64,000 nt of DNA from Actinomadura craniellae (GTDB lineage: Bacteria; Actinomycetota; Actinomycetes; Streptosporangiales; Streptosporangiaceae), in contig NZ_QLYX01000020.1 in the NCBI RefSeq assembly GCF_003289645.1, positions 79,783 to 143,782 of the forward strand, in the 5' to 3' direction. Within the stretch, counting starts at the first letter, position 1. Every line of letters begins with the position of its first letter. Shown one piece after another: positions 33,929-42,578 of the stretch. The position numbers and the translations under genes were made by a program. Below the pieces are notes generated by a model. It searched no databases, was not told the origin of the DNA, and saw only the letters and a list, made by a program, of their open reading frames with translations.

Positions 33929-35473
33929 GTGTCCATTTCAGTCAGAGTCCGTCGGCTGGCCGTGCTCCTCGCCGCCCCGCTGGCGGCCGGTGCGCTCGCC
34001 GTCCCCGCGGCGGCCGAGGAGGGACCGACCGTCCGGATCCGGGACGGAGCGGTCCGCGGCACGGCCGGCGCGACCGCGAACTCCTACCTCGGCATCCCCT
34101 ACGCCGCGCCGCCTGTCGGCCCGCTGCGCTGGAAACCGCCCGCCCCGCCGGCCCGCTGGCAGGGCGTCCGGGACGGGTCCGAGCCGGGCAACCCCTGCAT
34201 GCAGCGCGCCGAGCCCACCCCCTGGGGGAACCTCGCCGGCCCCGGCACGCCCGGCGAGGACTGCCTCTACCTGAACGTCTACACCCCCAAGAAGCGGGCC
34301 GCGCACAAGCGCCCGGTGATGCTCTGGATCCACGGCGGCGGCTTCACCATCGGCTCCGGCACCTTCTACGAGGGGAGCAACCTCGCCGACCGCGGCGACG
34401 CCGTCGTCGTCAACTTCAACTACCGGCTCGGCGCCTTCGGCTACTTCGCGCACCCGGACCTGGCGACGGAGTCCGCCGAGGGGATCTCCGGCAACTACGG
34501 CCTGCTCGACCAGCAGGCGGCACTGCGCTGGGTGCGCGACAACATCGCGGCGTTCGGCGGCGACCCAGGCAACGTGACGATCTTCGGTGAGTCGGCCGGT
34601 GGCGGCAGCGTCTGCCAGAACCTGGTCTCGCCCCGCACCCGCGGGCTGTTCGACCGGGCCATCGCCCAGTCCGGCTGCGGGTTCCCGCTGCCCACCCAGG
34701 ACGCCCAGCAGGGCAGCGGCGCGGCCTGGGCGGCCGGGCAGGGCTGCACCGACGTGGCCTGCATGCGCGGCAAAACCGCCGAGCAGGTGCTCGCCGCGTC
34801 GCTGACCCCGGCCGTGCGGTGGACGCCGGTCGTGGACGGCAAGGTCATGCCGCTGCAGATCCAGGAGGCGCTCGACACCGGGCGGTTCCACCGGGTGCCG
34901 GTCGTCCAGGGCACCACCGCCGACGAGGGACGGCTCACCGTGGCGAGCACCTACGACCTGGCCGGGCGGCGGCTGACGGCGGAGGGCTACCCGGCGGCGG
35001 TCCGCCAGTTCTTCGGCGACCGGGCCGACGCGATCCTGGCCCGCTACCCGCTGTCGGACTACCCGTCGCCCGCCGAGGCGCTGGGCGCGATCCTCACCCA
35101 CGCGCAGTTCTCCTGCCTGTCGTACCGGACGACGGAGTCGATGGCCAAGCACACCAGGGCCTACGGTTACGAGTTCGCCGACCCGAACGCGATGGCCTAC
35201 CTCAACCTGCCGATCAGCTTCCCGGTGGGCGCGGCGCACGGGTCGGAGATCCGGTACATCTTCGGCAACGTGTCGGGCACGCCCGAGCAGAACGCGCTGG
35301 CCGACCGGATGCTCGGGTACTGGACGAACTTCGCGAAGACCGGCGTCCCGTACGCCGCCGGCGCCCCGCGCTGGGACCGCTTCCCGAAGGTGCAGGTACT
35401 CGCGCCCGCCGCGATCGCCCCCACCACCACCTTCCCCCAGGACCACAAGTGCGACCTGTGGACCCCCTCCTGA
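33929..35473 (+). CDS. Secreted type-B carboxylesterase
   Basis: The 514-residue secreted alpha/beta hydrolase has a signal peptide (cleavage near PAAAEE, about residue 30). Family marks are YLGIPYAAPPVGPLRW near residue 53, EDCLYLNVYTP near 110, the oxyanion motif WIHGGGF near 132, and the nucleophile elbow FGESAGGGS near 216. The catalytic His probably lies in AAHGSEIRYIFGN near residue 432. It hydrolyses carboxylic esters outside the cell. GTG 33929 follows GGAGG at 7 nt. It stands alone. Confidence 0.9.
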   Translation: MSISVRVRRLAVLLAAPLAAGALAVPAAAEEGPTVRIRDGAVRGTAGATANSYLGIPYAAPPVGPLRWKPPAPPARWQGVRDGSEPGNPCMQRAEPTPWGNLAGPGTPGEDCLYLNVYTPKKRAAHKRPVMLWIHGGGFTIGSGTFYEGSNLADRGDAVVVNFNYRLGAFGYFAHPDLATESAEGISGNYGLLDQQAALRWVRDNIAAFGGDPGNVTIFGESAGGGSVCQNLVSPRTRGLFDRAIAQSGCGFPLPTQDAQQGSGAAWAAGQGCTDVACMRGKTAEQVLAASLTPAVRWTPVVDGKVMPLQIQEALDTGRFHRVPVVQGTTADEGRLTVASTYDLAGRRLTAEGYPAAVRQFFGDRADAILARYPLSDYPSPAEALGAILTHAQFSCLSYRTTESMAKHTRAYGYEFADPNAMAYLNLPISFPVGAAHGSEIRYIFGNVSGTPEQNALADRMLGYWTNFAKTGVPYAAGAPRWDRFPKVQVLAPAAIAPTTTFPQDHKCDLWTPS

Positions 35474-35549
35474 GCCGCCGCCGGTGTCAGGGCCGGGTCG
35501 GCGGGTATCCGAAACGGGTTAGGGACCTCCGGTACAGGGAGGGGGGACG

Positions 35550-35726
35550 ATGAGCACGCAACCCGAGGGCCGCGCGCCGCAGCGCACCGAGGACCGGCCG
35601 GGCGACGTCCCGTCCGCCGCGAAGGACGAGAAGGGCTCCGACCGGCCCGCCGACGCGTTCGACGACAGGCGGCCCGGCTCGGGCGGGGTCCAGCTTGAGG
35701 ACCTCAGTCCCGACGACTTCGAGTAG
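35550..35726 (+). CDS. Small acidic hypothetical protein
   Basis: A 58-codon gene: ATG 35550 directly behind AGGGAGGGGGGACG, stop TAG 35724. The product is hydrophilic and disorder-prone (many Asp, Arg, Pro, Gly) and ends in LEDLSPDDFE. A strong terminator follows 20 bp after the stop. The good ribosome site, third-position GC bias and terminator support a real gene. No family is recognised. Confidence 0.55.
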   Translation: MSTQPEGRAPQRTEDRPGDVPSAAKDEKGSDRPADAFDDRRPGSGGVQLEDLSPDDFE

Positions 35727-35745
35727 TCGCCGGCGCATTCCATCT

Positions 35746-35779
35746 CCCCGGCCGCCCCTCGGGGCGGCCGGGGCCTTTT
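35746..35779 (+). terminator. Intrinsic terminator with T tail
   Basis: CCCCGGCCGCCC (35746-35757) pairs perfectly with 35762-35773 around a CTCG tetraloop and is followed by CCTTTT. It is the most classical terminator in the window. Confidence 0.85.
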
Positions 35780-35899
35780 CGGATACCTGTCATCGGCGTA
35801 CAAAAGTCACCGCCCGGGCCAGCGGTGACCGCACTGTGCGGCCGTCCCGTCTTGGCTACCCTGGACGATCGCCGTGTCGGGCTTCCGAGGAGGTCGACC

Positions 35900-37096
35900 T
35901 TGAGTGAGTTGCCGCTCGCCGCGATCGTCGCCGATTCGGAACCGTCCTGGGGGCGGATGCCGTCCCGGTACGCCCGGCTGCTGCGGCCCTACTTCGACGA
36001 GGCCGCCGACGAGATGGTCGACCGGATCCAGGAGCGGGTGCCCGAGTACGACCGCCCGGCCGGCAGCGACTACGCGCGGAAGATGCGGCACACCGTCAGG
36101 TCCACCGTCTCCCAGTTCGCCGAGGTCATCACCCGGGAGGGCGCCGACTGGGAGCCGCTGCTGCGGCTCTACGCCCGGATCGGGGCCTACGAGGCCCGCA
36201 AGGGCAACAGCCTGGAGAACCTGCAGACGGCGCTGCGGATGAGCGGCCGGATCGCCTGCCGCCGCTTCACCCGCGACGCCGACCGGCTGGACTGGCCGCC
36301 CACGGTCCTGATCGAGATCACCGAGGCGCTGTTCGCCTTCCTCGACACGATCTCCAACGCGGCCGCGATGGGCTACGACAGCGCCCGCGCCCAGCTCGCC
36401 AACGAGAAGGAGCACTACCGGCGCAGGCTGCGGGACGCGCTGATGGACGACCCGCCCGCCAGCCCCGATCTGATCACCAACCTGGCCACGGCCGCCGGCT
36501 GGCAGGTGCCCCGCAGCGTCGCCGTGGTCGCCGTCCTGCTGCCCGCGGAGAAGGCTCCCCCGATCATGCCGCCGGAGCTGCTGCCCGACTGGGAGGCGGC
36601 CGTCCCCTACCTGGTCCTGCCCGACCCGGACGGCCCCGGGCGCGACCGGCTGCTTGCCGGGCTCGCCGGGCTGACGGCCGCCATCGGCCCGGCCATGCCG
36701 CCCACCCGGGCCGCGGCGTCGTTGCGGTGGGCGCGGCAGGCGCTGGACTGCGCGGAGCGCGGGGCGCTGCGCGGCGGGCTCATCAGGTGCATGGACCACG
36801 TGCCGACCCTGCTCGCGGCGGCCGGCCGGGACCTGGTCGACTCGGCGGTGGCCCGGCGGCTCGCCCCGCTGCTGGAACTCAGCGACGCCCGGCGCACCCG
36901 CCTGGTGCCGACCATGCTGGCGTACCTCGAAAGCGGCCACAACGCCGTCGTTGCCGCCGAGCGGCTGGGCGTCCACCAGCAGACCATCCGCTACCGGCTG
37001 CGCCGGATCGAGGAGCTGTTCGGCGACACCTTCACCGACCCCGACCACCAGCTCGAACTCCAGTTGCTGCTGCACACCCTGGTCCGGCTGTCCTGA
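35900..37096 (+). CDS. PucR-family transcriptional regulator
   Basis: The 398-residue protein matches the regulator at 7223-8458 in architecture: N-terminal helical sensor (VDRIQERVPEYDRP near residue 40), middle GGDEF-like domain with the LPDPDGPGRDRL loop near 238, and the C-terminal HTH AAERLGVHQQTIRYRLRRIEELFGD near 352. TTG 35900 is chosen because GAGGAGG lies 7 nt upstream. The ligand and targets are unknown. It is convergent with the lipase gene across a long hairpin. Confidence 0.85.
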   Translation: MSELPLAAIVADSEPSWGRMPSRYARLLRPYFDEAADEMVDRIQERVPEYDRPAGSDYARKMRHTVRSTVSQFAEVITREGADWEPLLRLYARIGAYEARKGNSLENLQTALRMSGRIACRRFTRDADRLDWPPTVLIEITEALFAFLDTISNAAAMGYDSARAQLANEKEHYRRRLRDALMDDPPASPDLITNLATAAGWQVPRSVAVVAVLLPAEKAPPIMPPELLPDWEAAVPYLVLPDPDGPGRDRLLAGLAGLTAAIGPAMPPTRAAASLRWARQALDCAERGALRGGLIRCMDHVPTLLAAAGRDLVDSAVARRLAPLLELSDARRTRLVPTMLAYLESGHNAVVAAERLGVHQQTIRYRLRRIEELFGDTFTDPDHQLELQLLLHTLVRLS

Positions 37097-37132
37097 GCCG
37101 GGGAAGTCGAGCAGGTCTTCCAGGTCGGGGCG

Positions 37133-37190
37133 GGGGGAGCGGCCTGGGCACTCCGCCGCTTCGGCGGCGGCGTGCCTCGGCCGCTCCCCC
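37133..37190. terminator. Bidirectional hairpin between convergent genes
   Basis: A 19-bp stem (37133-37151 with 37172-37190, two mismatches) encloses a second stem capped by TTCG. It can end both the PucR and the lipase transcripts. Confidence 0.75.
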
Positions 37191-37197
37191 GCCGCGA

Positions 37198-38490
37198 TCA
37201 GTCGTCGTCGAACGACACCGAGATCCGGTCGGTGGCCGAGGGCCAGCTCGGGACGTTCAGGACGTCCTTGTGGCCGCCGCCGCGCGGGGTGGCGACCAGC
37301 GAGATCGGCCGGCCGTTCGCGGGGATGTAGAGGTCGACCCCGGAGATGAACGGCTGGCTGAAGAACGCCGGGATCGGGGTGGCCAGGTCCGTGGTGCGGT
37401 CGACGCCGGCGTCGAAGGCGAAGATCCCGATGGTCCGCTTGGTGCGCGGGCTGCTGGCCGCGTTGAGGATCTCCTGGCCGTTGATCTTCAGGGAGTCGCC
37501 GGCCGTGCCCTGGTCGCCCCACCACTCCTTCTGCCGGTTGATCGTCAGGCTGGAGTGGCCTGGACCGGTCTCGACCAGGCCCGACAGGCCCTCACCGGGC
37601 CGGCTGGTCAGCAGCCGCACCAGGGCGTCGCTGCGCCGGAACGGCTGGAAGTACAGGTGGTGGACGGCCTGGTCGTTCCAGACCACCGCGAACTCGTAGT
37701 GTGCGTGCCCCCAGGCCTTGACCGGGCCCCAGGAGCCGTCGCCACTGATCTGCCGGACCGCGACCGGTTTGCGGCTCTTGCGTGCGCCGGTCCACGGGCT
37801 CACCTCGTAGATCTCCAGCCGGGCGCCCTCGGCTCCCAGGTTGGAGGGGAACAGCACGGCCCGGCCGGACAGCTCGATGCGTACCTGCGGGACGATCCGG
37901 GTGGTGCGCGGTGCCTTGCCGGTGAAGAACTCGTACGCCGCGGCGAAGGTCTCGACCGAGGTGACGGTCTGGGTGTGCCCCTGGTCGGAGAAGTAGACGT
38001 TCTCGGCGCCGACGATCTGGCGGGCGGTGGAGCCCTCGCCCCAGACGGCCAGGGTCGGCACGCCGCCCGGCGGCGCGGCGGCGGGCGCCCCGTCGAGGTT
38101 GACGTAGTGGGCGATCTTCGCGGCCCGCTCGGGCGAGCTGTTCAGGTAGGTCTGCATCAGCCGGGTGCCCAGCGAGTGGCCGAGCAGGTCCACCTTGTCG
38201 GCGCGGGTCTTCTTGAGCAGCCGGTCGATGCGCTGGTCGAGGCCGGCGAACACCTGTGCCTCGGTGTTGTGCTGGAACAGCGAGTCGTACTCGTGCGCCT
38301 CGATGTGGTCGATCGGGTAGCCGTTACCGGCGAACCGGCGGGCCTGGGTGTCGAACTGGCTGCCCGAGCCGCTGAACCCGTGCACGAATATCACCGGCCG
38401 CTGGGGTTTCGGCTTGGCCTGTGCGACCTGTGCCGTCATCCCGCTCACCAGCAGCAGCGCTGCCAGGAAGGCGATGAGCCTGCGGAACAT
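37198..38490 (-). CDS. Secreted triacylglycerol lipase-like hydrolase
   Basis: The 430-residue secreted alpha/beta hydrolase has a signal peptide (cleavage after AQA, about residue 25). The lipase core has IFVHGFSGSGSQF near residue 34, the nucleophile elbow LLGHSLGT near 102, and a second beta-rich domain from about residue 190 (IVPQVRIELSGRAVLFPSN) that resembles the C-terminal domain of bacterial lipases. It should cleave lipid esters extracellularly. ATG 38490 has GAGAGGGG 5 nt upstream, with GTG 38493 overlapping. Confidence 0.85.
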   Translation of the reverse strand: MFRRLIAFLAALLLVSGMTAQVAQAKPKPQRPVIFVHGFSGSGSQFDTQARRFAGNGYPIDHIEAHEYDSLFQHNTEAQVFAGLDQRIDRLLKKTRADKVDLLGHSLGTRLMQTYLNSSPERAAKIAHYVNLDGAPAAAPPGGVPTLAVWGEGSTARQIVGAENVYFSDQGHTQTVTSVETFAAAYEFFTGKAPRTTRIVPQVRIELSGRAVLFPSNLGAEGARLEIYEVSPWTGARKSRKPVAVRQISGDGSWGPVKAWGHAHYEFAVVWNDQAVHHLYFQPFRRSDALVRLLTSRPGEGLSGLVETGPGHSSLTINRQKEWWGDQGTAGDSLKINGQEILNAASSPRTKRTIGIFAFDAGVDRTTDLATPIPAFFSQPFISGVDLYIPANGRPISLVATPRGGGHKDVLNVPSWPSATDRISVSFDDD

Positions 38491-38697
38491 CACGTCCCCT
38501 CTCTTTTTGGGACGGGACGGCTCCCAGGGGTGAGCCGTCCCGTTCCCGCAACGGCGCTGATGATCCAGCGCCTCAGACAGGGTGTGATCTGCGACTCAAC
38601 TGGTCAATAGGAACAATCGTCGCAAACGGAACATTGGGTGGGTCGCCAACCCGGAACCCGCCCGGTTATGCCGGCGCCCAGCACGCCCGGGCGGCCG

Positions 38698-39249
38698 TCA
38701 GCCCCGCCGGCGGGCGAGGACCAGGTCGTCGGGTCGCAGCCGGTACACCTGAAGGTGCAGGTCGTAGTACTTGTCCGACTCGCCCGTCCACTCCATGCCG
38801 ACCCGGCGGGCCATCGCGGCGGCCCGGTCGTTGGCGGGCCGGACCACCGCGAACAGTTCCTCGGCTCCCTGTGAGAACGCCCAGTCGGCCAGCGCCCGCG
38901 CGGCCTCGGTGGCGTAACCCTGCCCCCAGTAGGCGGGGGCGAGCTGCCAGGCGATCTCGATGTCCTCCTTGTAGGGCGGCAGCGGGCGCAGCGACAGCCC
39001 GCCGACGACCTGGCCGTCGGACCGGCGGGCCAGGGCCCAGTGGCCGTAGGGCGGGATGAGCCCGGGCTCCTCGTCGATCCACGCTTCGAGCATCGAGCGC
39101 ATGGTCGCCTCGTCGGCCACCCGTTCCATCGCCGGGGTCAGCCAGCGGGCCACGTCCTCCGCCCCGTAGACGGCGAAGGCCGCCGCCGCGTCCTCCTCGG
39201 GTCGCCAGCCGCGCAGCACGAGCCGGTCGGTCGTCAGGTTCTCGGTCAT
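38698..39249 (-). CDS. GNAT acetyltransferase (RimJ-like)
   Basis: The 183-residue acetyltransferase begins TENLTTDRLVLRGWRPEEDAAAAF, typical of RimJ/RimL-type N-acetyltransferases. The acetyl-CoA loop is near residue 105 (APAYWGQGYATEAARALADW) and NDRAAAMARRVGM near 143. It probably acetylates an amino group of a protein or small molecule; the target cannot be read. ATG 39249 fits the family start; the upstream in-frame extension does not. Confidence 0.85.
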   Translation of the reverse strand: MTENLTTDRLVLRGWRPEEDAAAAFAVYGAEDVARWLTPAMERVADEATMRSMLEAWIDEEPGLIPPYGHWALARRSDGQVVGGLSLRPLPPYKEDIEIAWQLAPAYWGQGYATEAARALADWAFSQGAEELFAVVRPANDRAAAMARRVGMEWTGESDKYYDLHLQVYRLRPDDLVLARRRG

Positions 39250-39432
39250 GCTGCCCCGCCCGTTCCCTCGGCCTCCGCTTTCGAGGCATACACAGGGGCA
39301 ACGGGATCGGCCGTACCGGTTCTTCCCGATAAATCGCGCTATGAGGTTACTTCGCGGAACCGGCTCCGGCCCGGTGCGGACGCCGGCTCCCGGCGCGAAG
39401 GGCACGGCGCCGCACCGGCCGGTTTCCCTCCG

Positions 39433-40227
39433 TCAGGACGCCGAGACCGGCTCCCCGGTCTCCAGCACGGACTTGAGGTTGGACAGGATCGCCGGCCACC
39501 CGCCGCCGATCCCCCGGAGCATCTCGCTGTCGGGCTCGAAGTCGTCGTGGACGACGGTCAGCTTGACCGCCGGACCGGCCGGTTCGATCTCGAAGGTGAC
39601 CTTCGACCGCCGCTCCTTGACCAGTTCGGCGAACTGCTCCTCGCTCCAGCCGAACATCTCCATCATCTCGGGCTGGTAGTTGTGCCAGGTGTAGGACAGC
39701 CGCCGGTGCGGCTCGGACTCCAGGACCACCTGGTCCAGGTCCTGGAACTCGCCGTCGGGGTCCATCTTCCACCGGACGGGCGAGCCGACCTGCCAGTCCG
39801 ACTCCGGGCCGGTGTTCTCGAAGTAGCGGGCGATGAAGGCGGGGTCGGTCAGCGCCCGCCACAGCTTCTCCGGGGTGGTCTTGATGTAGGTGACGTAGAC
39901 GAACTCGGTCTGGCTCATCGCGGTGTCCTCCAGGGCCCGTTTGAGGTCGGTGAGGGCGCGCAGCCGCTCGCGGTCGTAGCGGCCGATCCAGCGCTCGGCG
40001 ATGTCGTTGATGGGCGCGGCGTTGAGGTAGTGCAGCTTCTCCCGGCCCCGGCGGACCGTGGCGACCAGGCCGGCCGACTCCAGGACGGCCAGGTGCTTGG
40101 TGACGGCCTGCCGCGTCATGTCCAGGCCGGCGCACAGCTCGCGCAGGCTCTGGCCGTTGCGCTCGTTCAGGCCGTCCAGCAACCGGCGCCGGCTGGGGTC
40201 GGCCAGCGCCTTGAAAACCGCGTCCAT
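39433..40227 (-). CDS. ArsR-type HTH fused to SRPBCC (AHSA1) domain
   Basis: The 264-residue protein has a winged HTH in residues 1-95 (FKALADPSRRRLLDGL, then LDMTRQAVTKHLAVLESAGLV). An AHSA1/SRPBCC ligand-binding domain fills residues 105-255 (YVTYIKTTPEKLWRALTDPAFIARYF). Such genes are usually two cistrons; here they are one frame, so the regulator may sense its ligand directly. ATG 40227 has GGAG nearby. Two tandem palindromes lie 18-68 bp upstream, a clear autoregulation arrangement. Confidence 0.85.
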   Translation of the reverse strand: MDAVFKALADPSRRRLLDGLNERNGQSLRELCAGLDMTRQAVTKHLAVLESAGLVATVRRGREKLHYLNAAPINDIAERWIGRYDRERLRALTDLKRALEDTAMSQTEFVYVTYIKTTPEKLWRALTDPAFIARYFENTGPESDWQVGSPVRWKMDPDGEFQDLDQVVLESEPHRRLSYTWHNYQPEMMEMFGWSEEQFAELVKERRSKVTFEIEPAGPAVKLTVVHDDFEPDSEMLRGIGGGWPAILSNLKSVLETGEPVSAS

Positions 40228-40244
40228 CACTCCATCATCCAACA

Positions 40245-40264
40245 AGGCAACCTTGTGGTTGCCT
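40245..40264. promoter_or_regulatory. ArsR operator, proximal copy
   Basis: AGGCAACC-TTGT-GGTTGCCT is a perfect 8-bp palindrome with a 4-bp spacer starting 18 bp upstream of the ArsR-SRPBCC start codon. Confidence 0.75.
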
Positions 40265-40275
40265 GTCCGGACAAT

Positions 40276-40295
40276 AGGCAGCCAGATGGTTGCCC
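40276..40295. promoter_or_regulatory. ArsR operator, distal copy
   Basis: AGGCAGCC-AGAT-GGTTGCCC repeats the proximal palindrome with two changes. The centres of the two copies are 31 bp apart, about three helical turns. Confidence 0.65.
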
Positions 40296-40443
40296 GTCAA
40301 GCTCTCAGCCGGGCCGCACACCGTCCAGCACTCCGCGACGTTCCGGCCGCCCCTGGCGGAACCCGATACCGGATTGCCAGGAAATCGCCAGAAGAATCCG
40401 GCACCATCGCGACAATCGGACTCCCCTGGAAGGACCCGACTCG

Positions 40444-41427
40444 ATGGGCGGACCGGCGCAGCACAGGAACCCACCAACGCGTGCCCGGCCACTACGTTCA
40501 CGGTTCCTCGCCCGGCTCCTGCTCGCCGGCGCGCTCGCGTGCGCGGCCTGCACCCCGGGCGGTGACGCCGAACGGACATCACCAGGCCAGGACCCCTGGC
40601 GGCAGGGCACCGGCACGTCCAGCCACACGATCACGGTGGACGGCCGCGAGCGCGCCTTCCTGCTCTACCGCCCCGCGAACCTGCCCGCCCCCGCCCCACT
40701 GGTGGTCATGCTCCACGGCGCGCTCGGCAGCGCCCGGCAGGCCGAACGGTCCTACGGCTGGAACGCGCAGGCCGACCAGGGCCGCTTCCTGGTCGCCTAC
40801 CCCGACGGGACCAACCGGACCTGGGCGGTCGGCGACGGGTGCTGCGGCGGCGCGGGCCGCTCCGGGGTGGACGACGTGGCCTTCGTGACCCGGATGGTCG
40901 CCGAGATCGGACGGCGCATCCCGGTGGACCGGTCGCGGGTGTACGCGTCCGGCATGTCCAACGGCGGGATGCTGGCCTACCGCCTGGCCTGCACGACGGA
41001 CGTCTTCGCCGCGTACGGGCCGGTCGCGGCCACCCTGCTCGGCCCGTGCCCGGACCCCGCGCCCACCTCGCTCATCCACGTCCACGGCACGGCCGACCGG
41101 CGCGTCCGCTACGACGGCGCCCCCAGTGAGGGCCTCGTGAAGGTGGACGGGCAGGCCGTCGAGCCGCTCACCGCCCGATGGTCGAAGACCGGCCGCTGCG
41201 CCCGCCCCCAGGTCACCCGGCGCGGGGACGTCACCACCACGGCCGCATCCTGCCCGGACGGGCACGCGGTCCACCTGATCGCCGTGCGTGGGGCCGGCCA
41301 CCAGTGGCCGGGCTCGCAACCCAACACGCCCGCCCAGGAACGCCTGAGAGCCGACCCGCCGTCCCGGGCCCTCGACGCCACCGCCGCGATCTGGGCCTTC
41401 TTCGCCACCCATCCCAAGCCCCGATGA
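40444..41427 (+). CDS. Secreted PHB depolymerase/feruloyl esterase-like hydrolase
   Basis: The 327-residue protein has an N-terminal signal sequence ending in LACAACTPGG, possibly a lipoprotein, though the lipobox is not ideal. The esterase family (LpqC/PhaC depolymerase type) is shown by PLVVMLHGALGSARQAERSYGWNAQAD near residue 80, the nucleophile elbow YASGMSNGGM near 167, the Asp region LIHVHGTADRRVRY near 212, and the catalytic His in RGAGHQWPG near 284. It likely hydrolyses polyester or phenolic esters outside the cell. ATG 40444 follows GGAAGGA; longer in-frame extensions are artefacts. Confidence 0.85.
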   Translation: MGGPAQHRNPPTRARPLRSRFLARLLLAGALACAACTPGGDAERTSPGQDPWRQGTGTSSHTITVDGRERAFLLYRPANLPAPAPLVVMLHGALGSARQAERSYGWNAQADQGRFLVAYPDGTNRTWAVGDGCCGGAGRSGVDDVAFVTRMVAEIGRRIPVDRSRVYASGMSNGGMLAYRLACTTDVFAAYGPVAATLLGPCPDPAPTSLIHVHGTADRRVRYDGAPSEGLVKVDGQAVEPLTARWSKTGRCARPQVTRRGDVTTTAASCPDGHAVHLIAVRGAGHQWPGSQPNTPAQERLRADPPSRALDATAAIWAFFATHPKPR

Positions 41428-41566
41428 AGCCCCGCCGATCTCCGGCTTCCTCGATCCGCGGAACCAGATCGACATGGCAGCGCCGGTCCACACACACTGG
41501 ATACATGCGCCACGCCGACAGCCGGACCCACATCGTGCCGGAGAGCCCGGCCGAACTCACCGGACC

Positions 41567-42037
41567 ATGAAAGCCCCCGACGACCCGGGATGCGTGTTCT
41601 GCGACATCGTCCGCGGTGAAGCCGAGGCGAGCGTCCCGTACGCGGACGACCACGTCATGGTGGTCATGGACATCGGCGCGGTCACCCCGGGCCATCTCCT
41701 GGTGATCCCGCGGGTCCACGCGGTGGGCCTCGAAGACCTCGACGAGGAGACCGGAGCCCACATCTGGCGGGTCGGGCACCGCATGGGGCGGGCGCTACGC
41801 CGCTCCGGCCTGCGCTGCGAAGGCGTGAACGTCTTCCTCGCGGACGGCGAAGCCGCCCTCCAAGAGGTCTTCCACTTCCACTTGCACGTCTTCCCCCGGT
41901 TCGCGGACGACGGCTTCCGGATCGACGCGAACTGGGGCACCCGCGCGCGAGCCCTGCTCGACGCGGAGGCAGCGGCGGTCAGGTCCGGCCTGGACCTCCT
42001 CCCGCCAGGCCGCGAACCCCTCCACTCTGACGAGTGA
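41567..42037 (+). CDS. HIT family hydrolase
   Basis: The 156-residue protein begins with CVFCDIVRGEAEASVPYADD and contains the histidine triad HFHLHVF near residue 105. HIT proteins hydrolyse nucleotidyl-phosphoramidates or dinucleoside polyphosphates. It matches the Hint/FHIT length. ATG 41567 lacks a strong ribosome site but fits the family start. Substrate is unknown. Confidence 0.85.
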   Translation: MKAPDDPGCVFCDIVRGEAEASVPYADDHVMVVMDIGAVTPGHLLVIPRVHAVGLEDLDEETGAHIWRVGHRMGRALRRSGLRCEGVNVFLADGEAALQEVFHFHLHVFPRFADDGFRIDANWGTRARALLDAEAAAVRSGLDLLPPGREPLHSDE

Positions 42038-42116
42038 GCCGCCGTGCCCGCGCAGAGCCACCCGCCTGACCTGCCCGGCCACCACCGGCGAGCGGGCGGG
42101 CCGTCCGCCGGGCGGT

Positions 42117-42446
42117 TCAGGGGGTGTGGTCGACGTACTCGAGGTAGATCCGCTCGGTGAACCCGCCGCGCTCGGTGCGCTTGCGGTCGGCCAGCGCGAA
42201 GAGGTCGTCCCAGGTGAGGCCGAGGGCGGGCAGCAGCGCGGTGATCACTTCGACGACGTCGGCCAGTTCGCCCGGTAGCCCGCCGGCGGTCGCGTCGCGT
42301 ACTTCCGCCGCCTCCTCGACGAGCTTCGCCAGCAGGGCGCCGTGATAGTCGTCCTCGCCGAGAACGCGGGTGACCGGCCGGTGGCCGCCGGCCTCGATGA
42401 TCTGCGGGATGAGATCACGGATCAGCTTGCGATGCTCGACGCGCAT
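42117..42446 (-). CDS. MazG-like nucleoside triphosphate pyrophosphohydrolase
   Basis: The 109-residue all-helical protein has the acidic metal-binding pattern EEAAEVRDA (residues 44-52) and GELADVVEVITAL near 60, typical of COG4997 house-cleaning pyrophosphohydrolases of the phosphoribosyl-ATP pyrophosphatase superfamily. It would hydrolyse a non-canonical NTP to NMP and PPi. It stands alone. Confidence 0.8.
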   Translation of the reverse strand: MRVEHRKLIRDLIPQIIEAGGHRPVTRVLGEDDYHGALLAKLVEEAAEVRDATAGGLPGELADVVEVITALLPALGLTWDDLFALADRKRTERGGFTERIYLEYVDHTP

Positions 42447-42578
42447 GGGCCGACGGTAGCGCCCGTGCCGAGGATCACCCGCCTGGATCCGCCGTGTTCG
42501 CGCGTGGCCGCGGGCACGGCGGTCAGGCCGGGCGAGGCCGGGCCACGCCGGCGCCCGCCCGATTCGAGAGCGGTTCGC

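Noticed and set aside
39040..40443. A 5' extension of the depolymerase-like gene to give 795 residues
   Set aside because: The extension crosses the GNAT and ArsR genes on the other strand, has no domain, and the signal peptide with a ribosome site begins at 40444.
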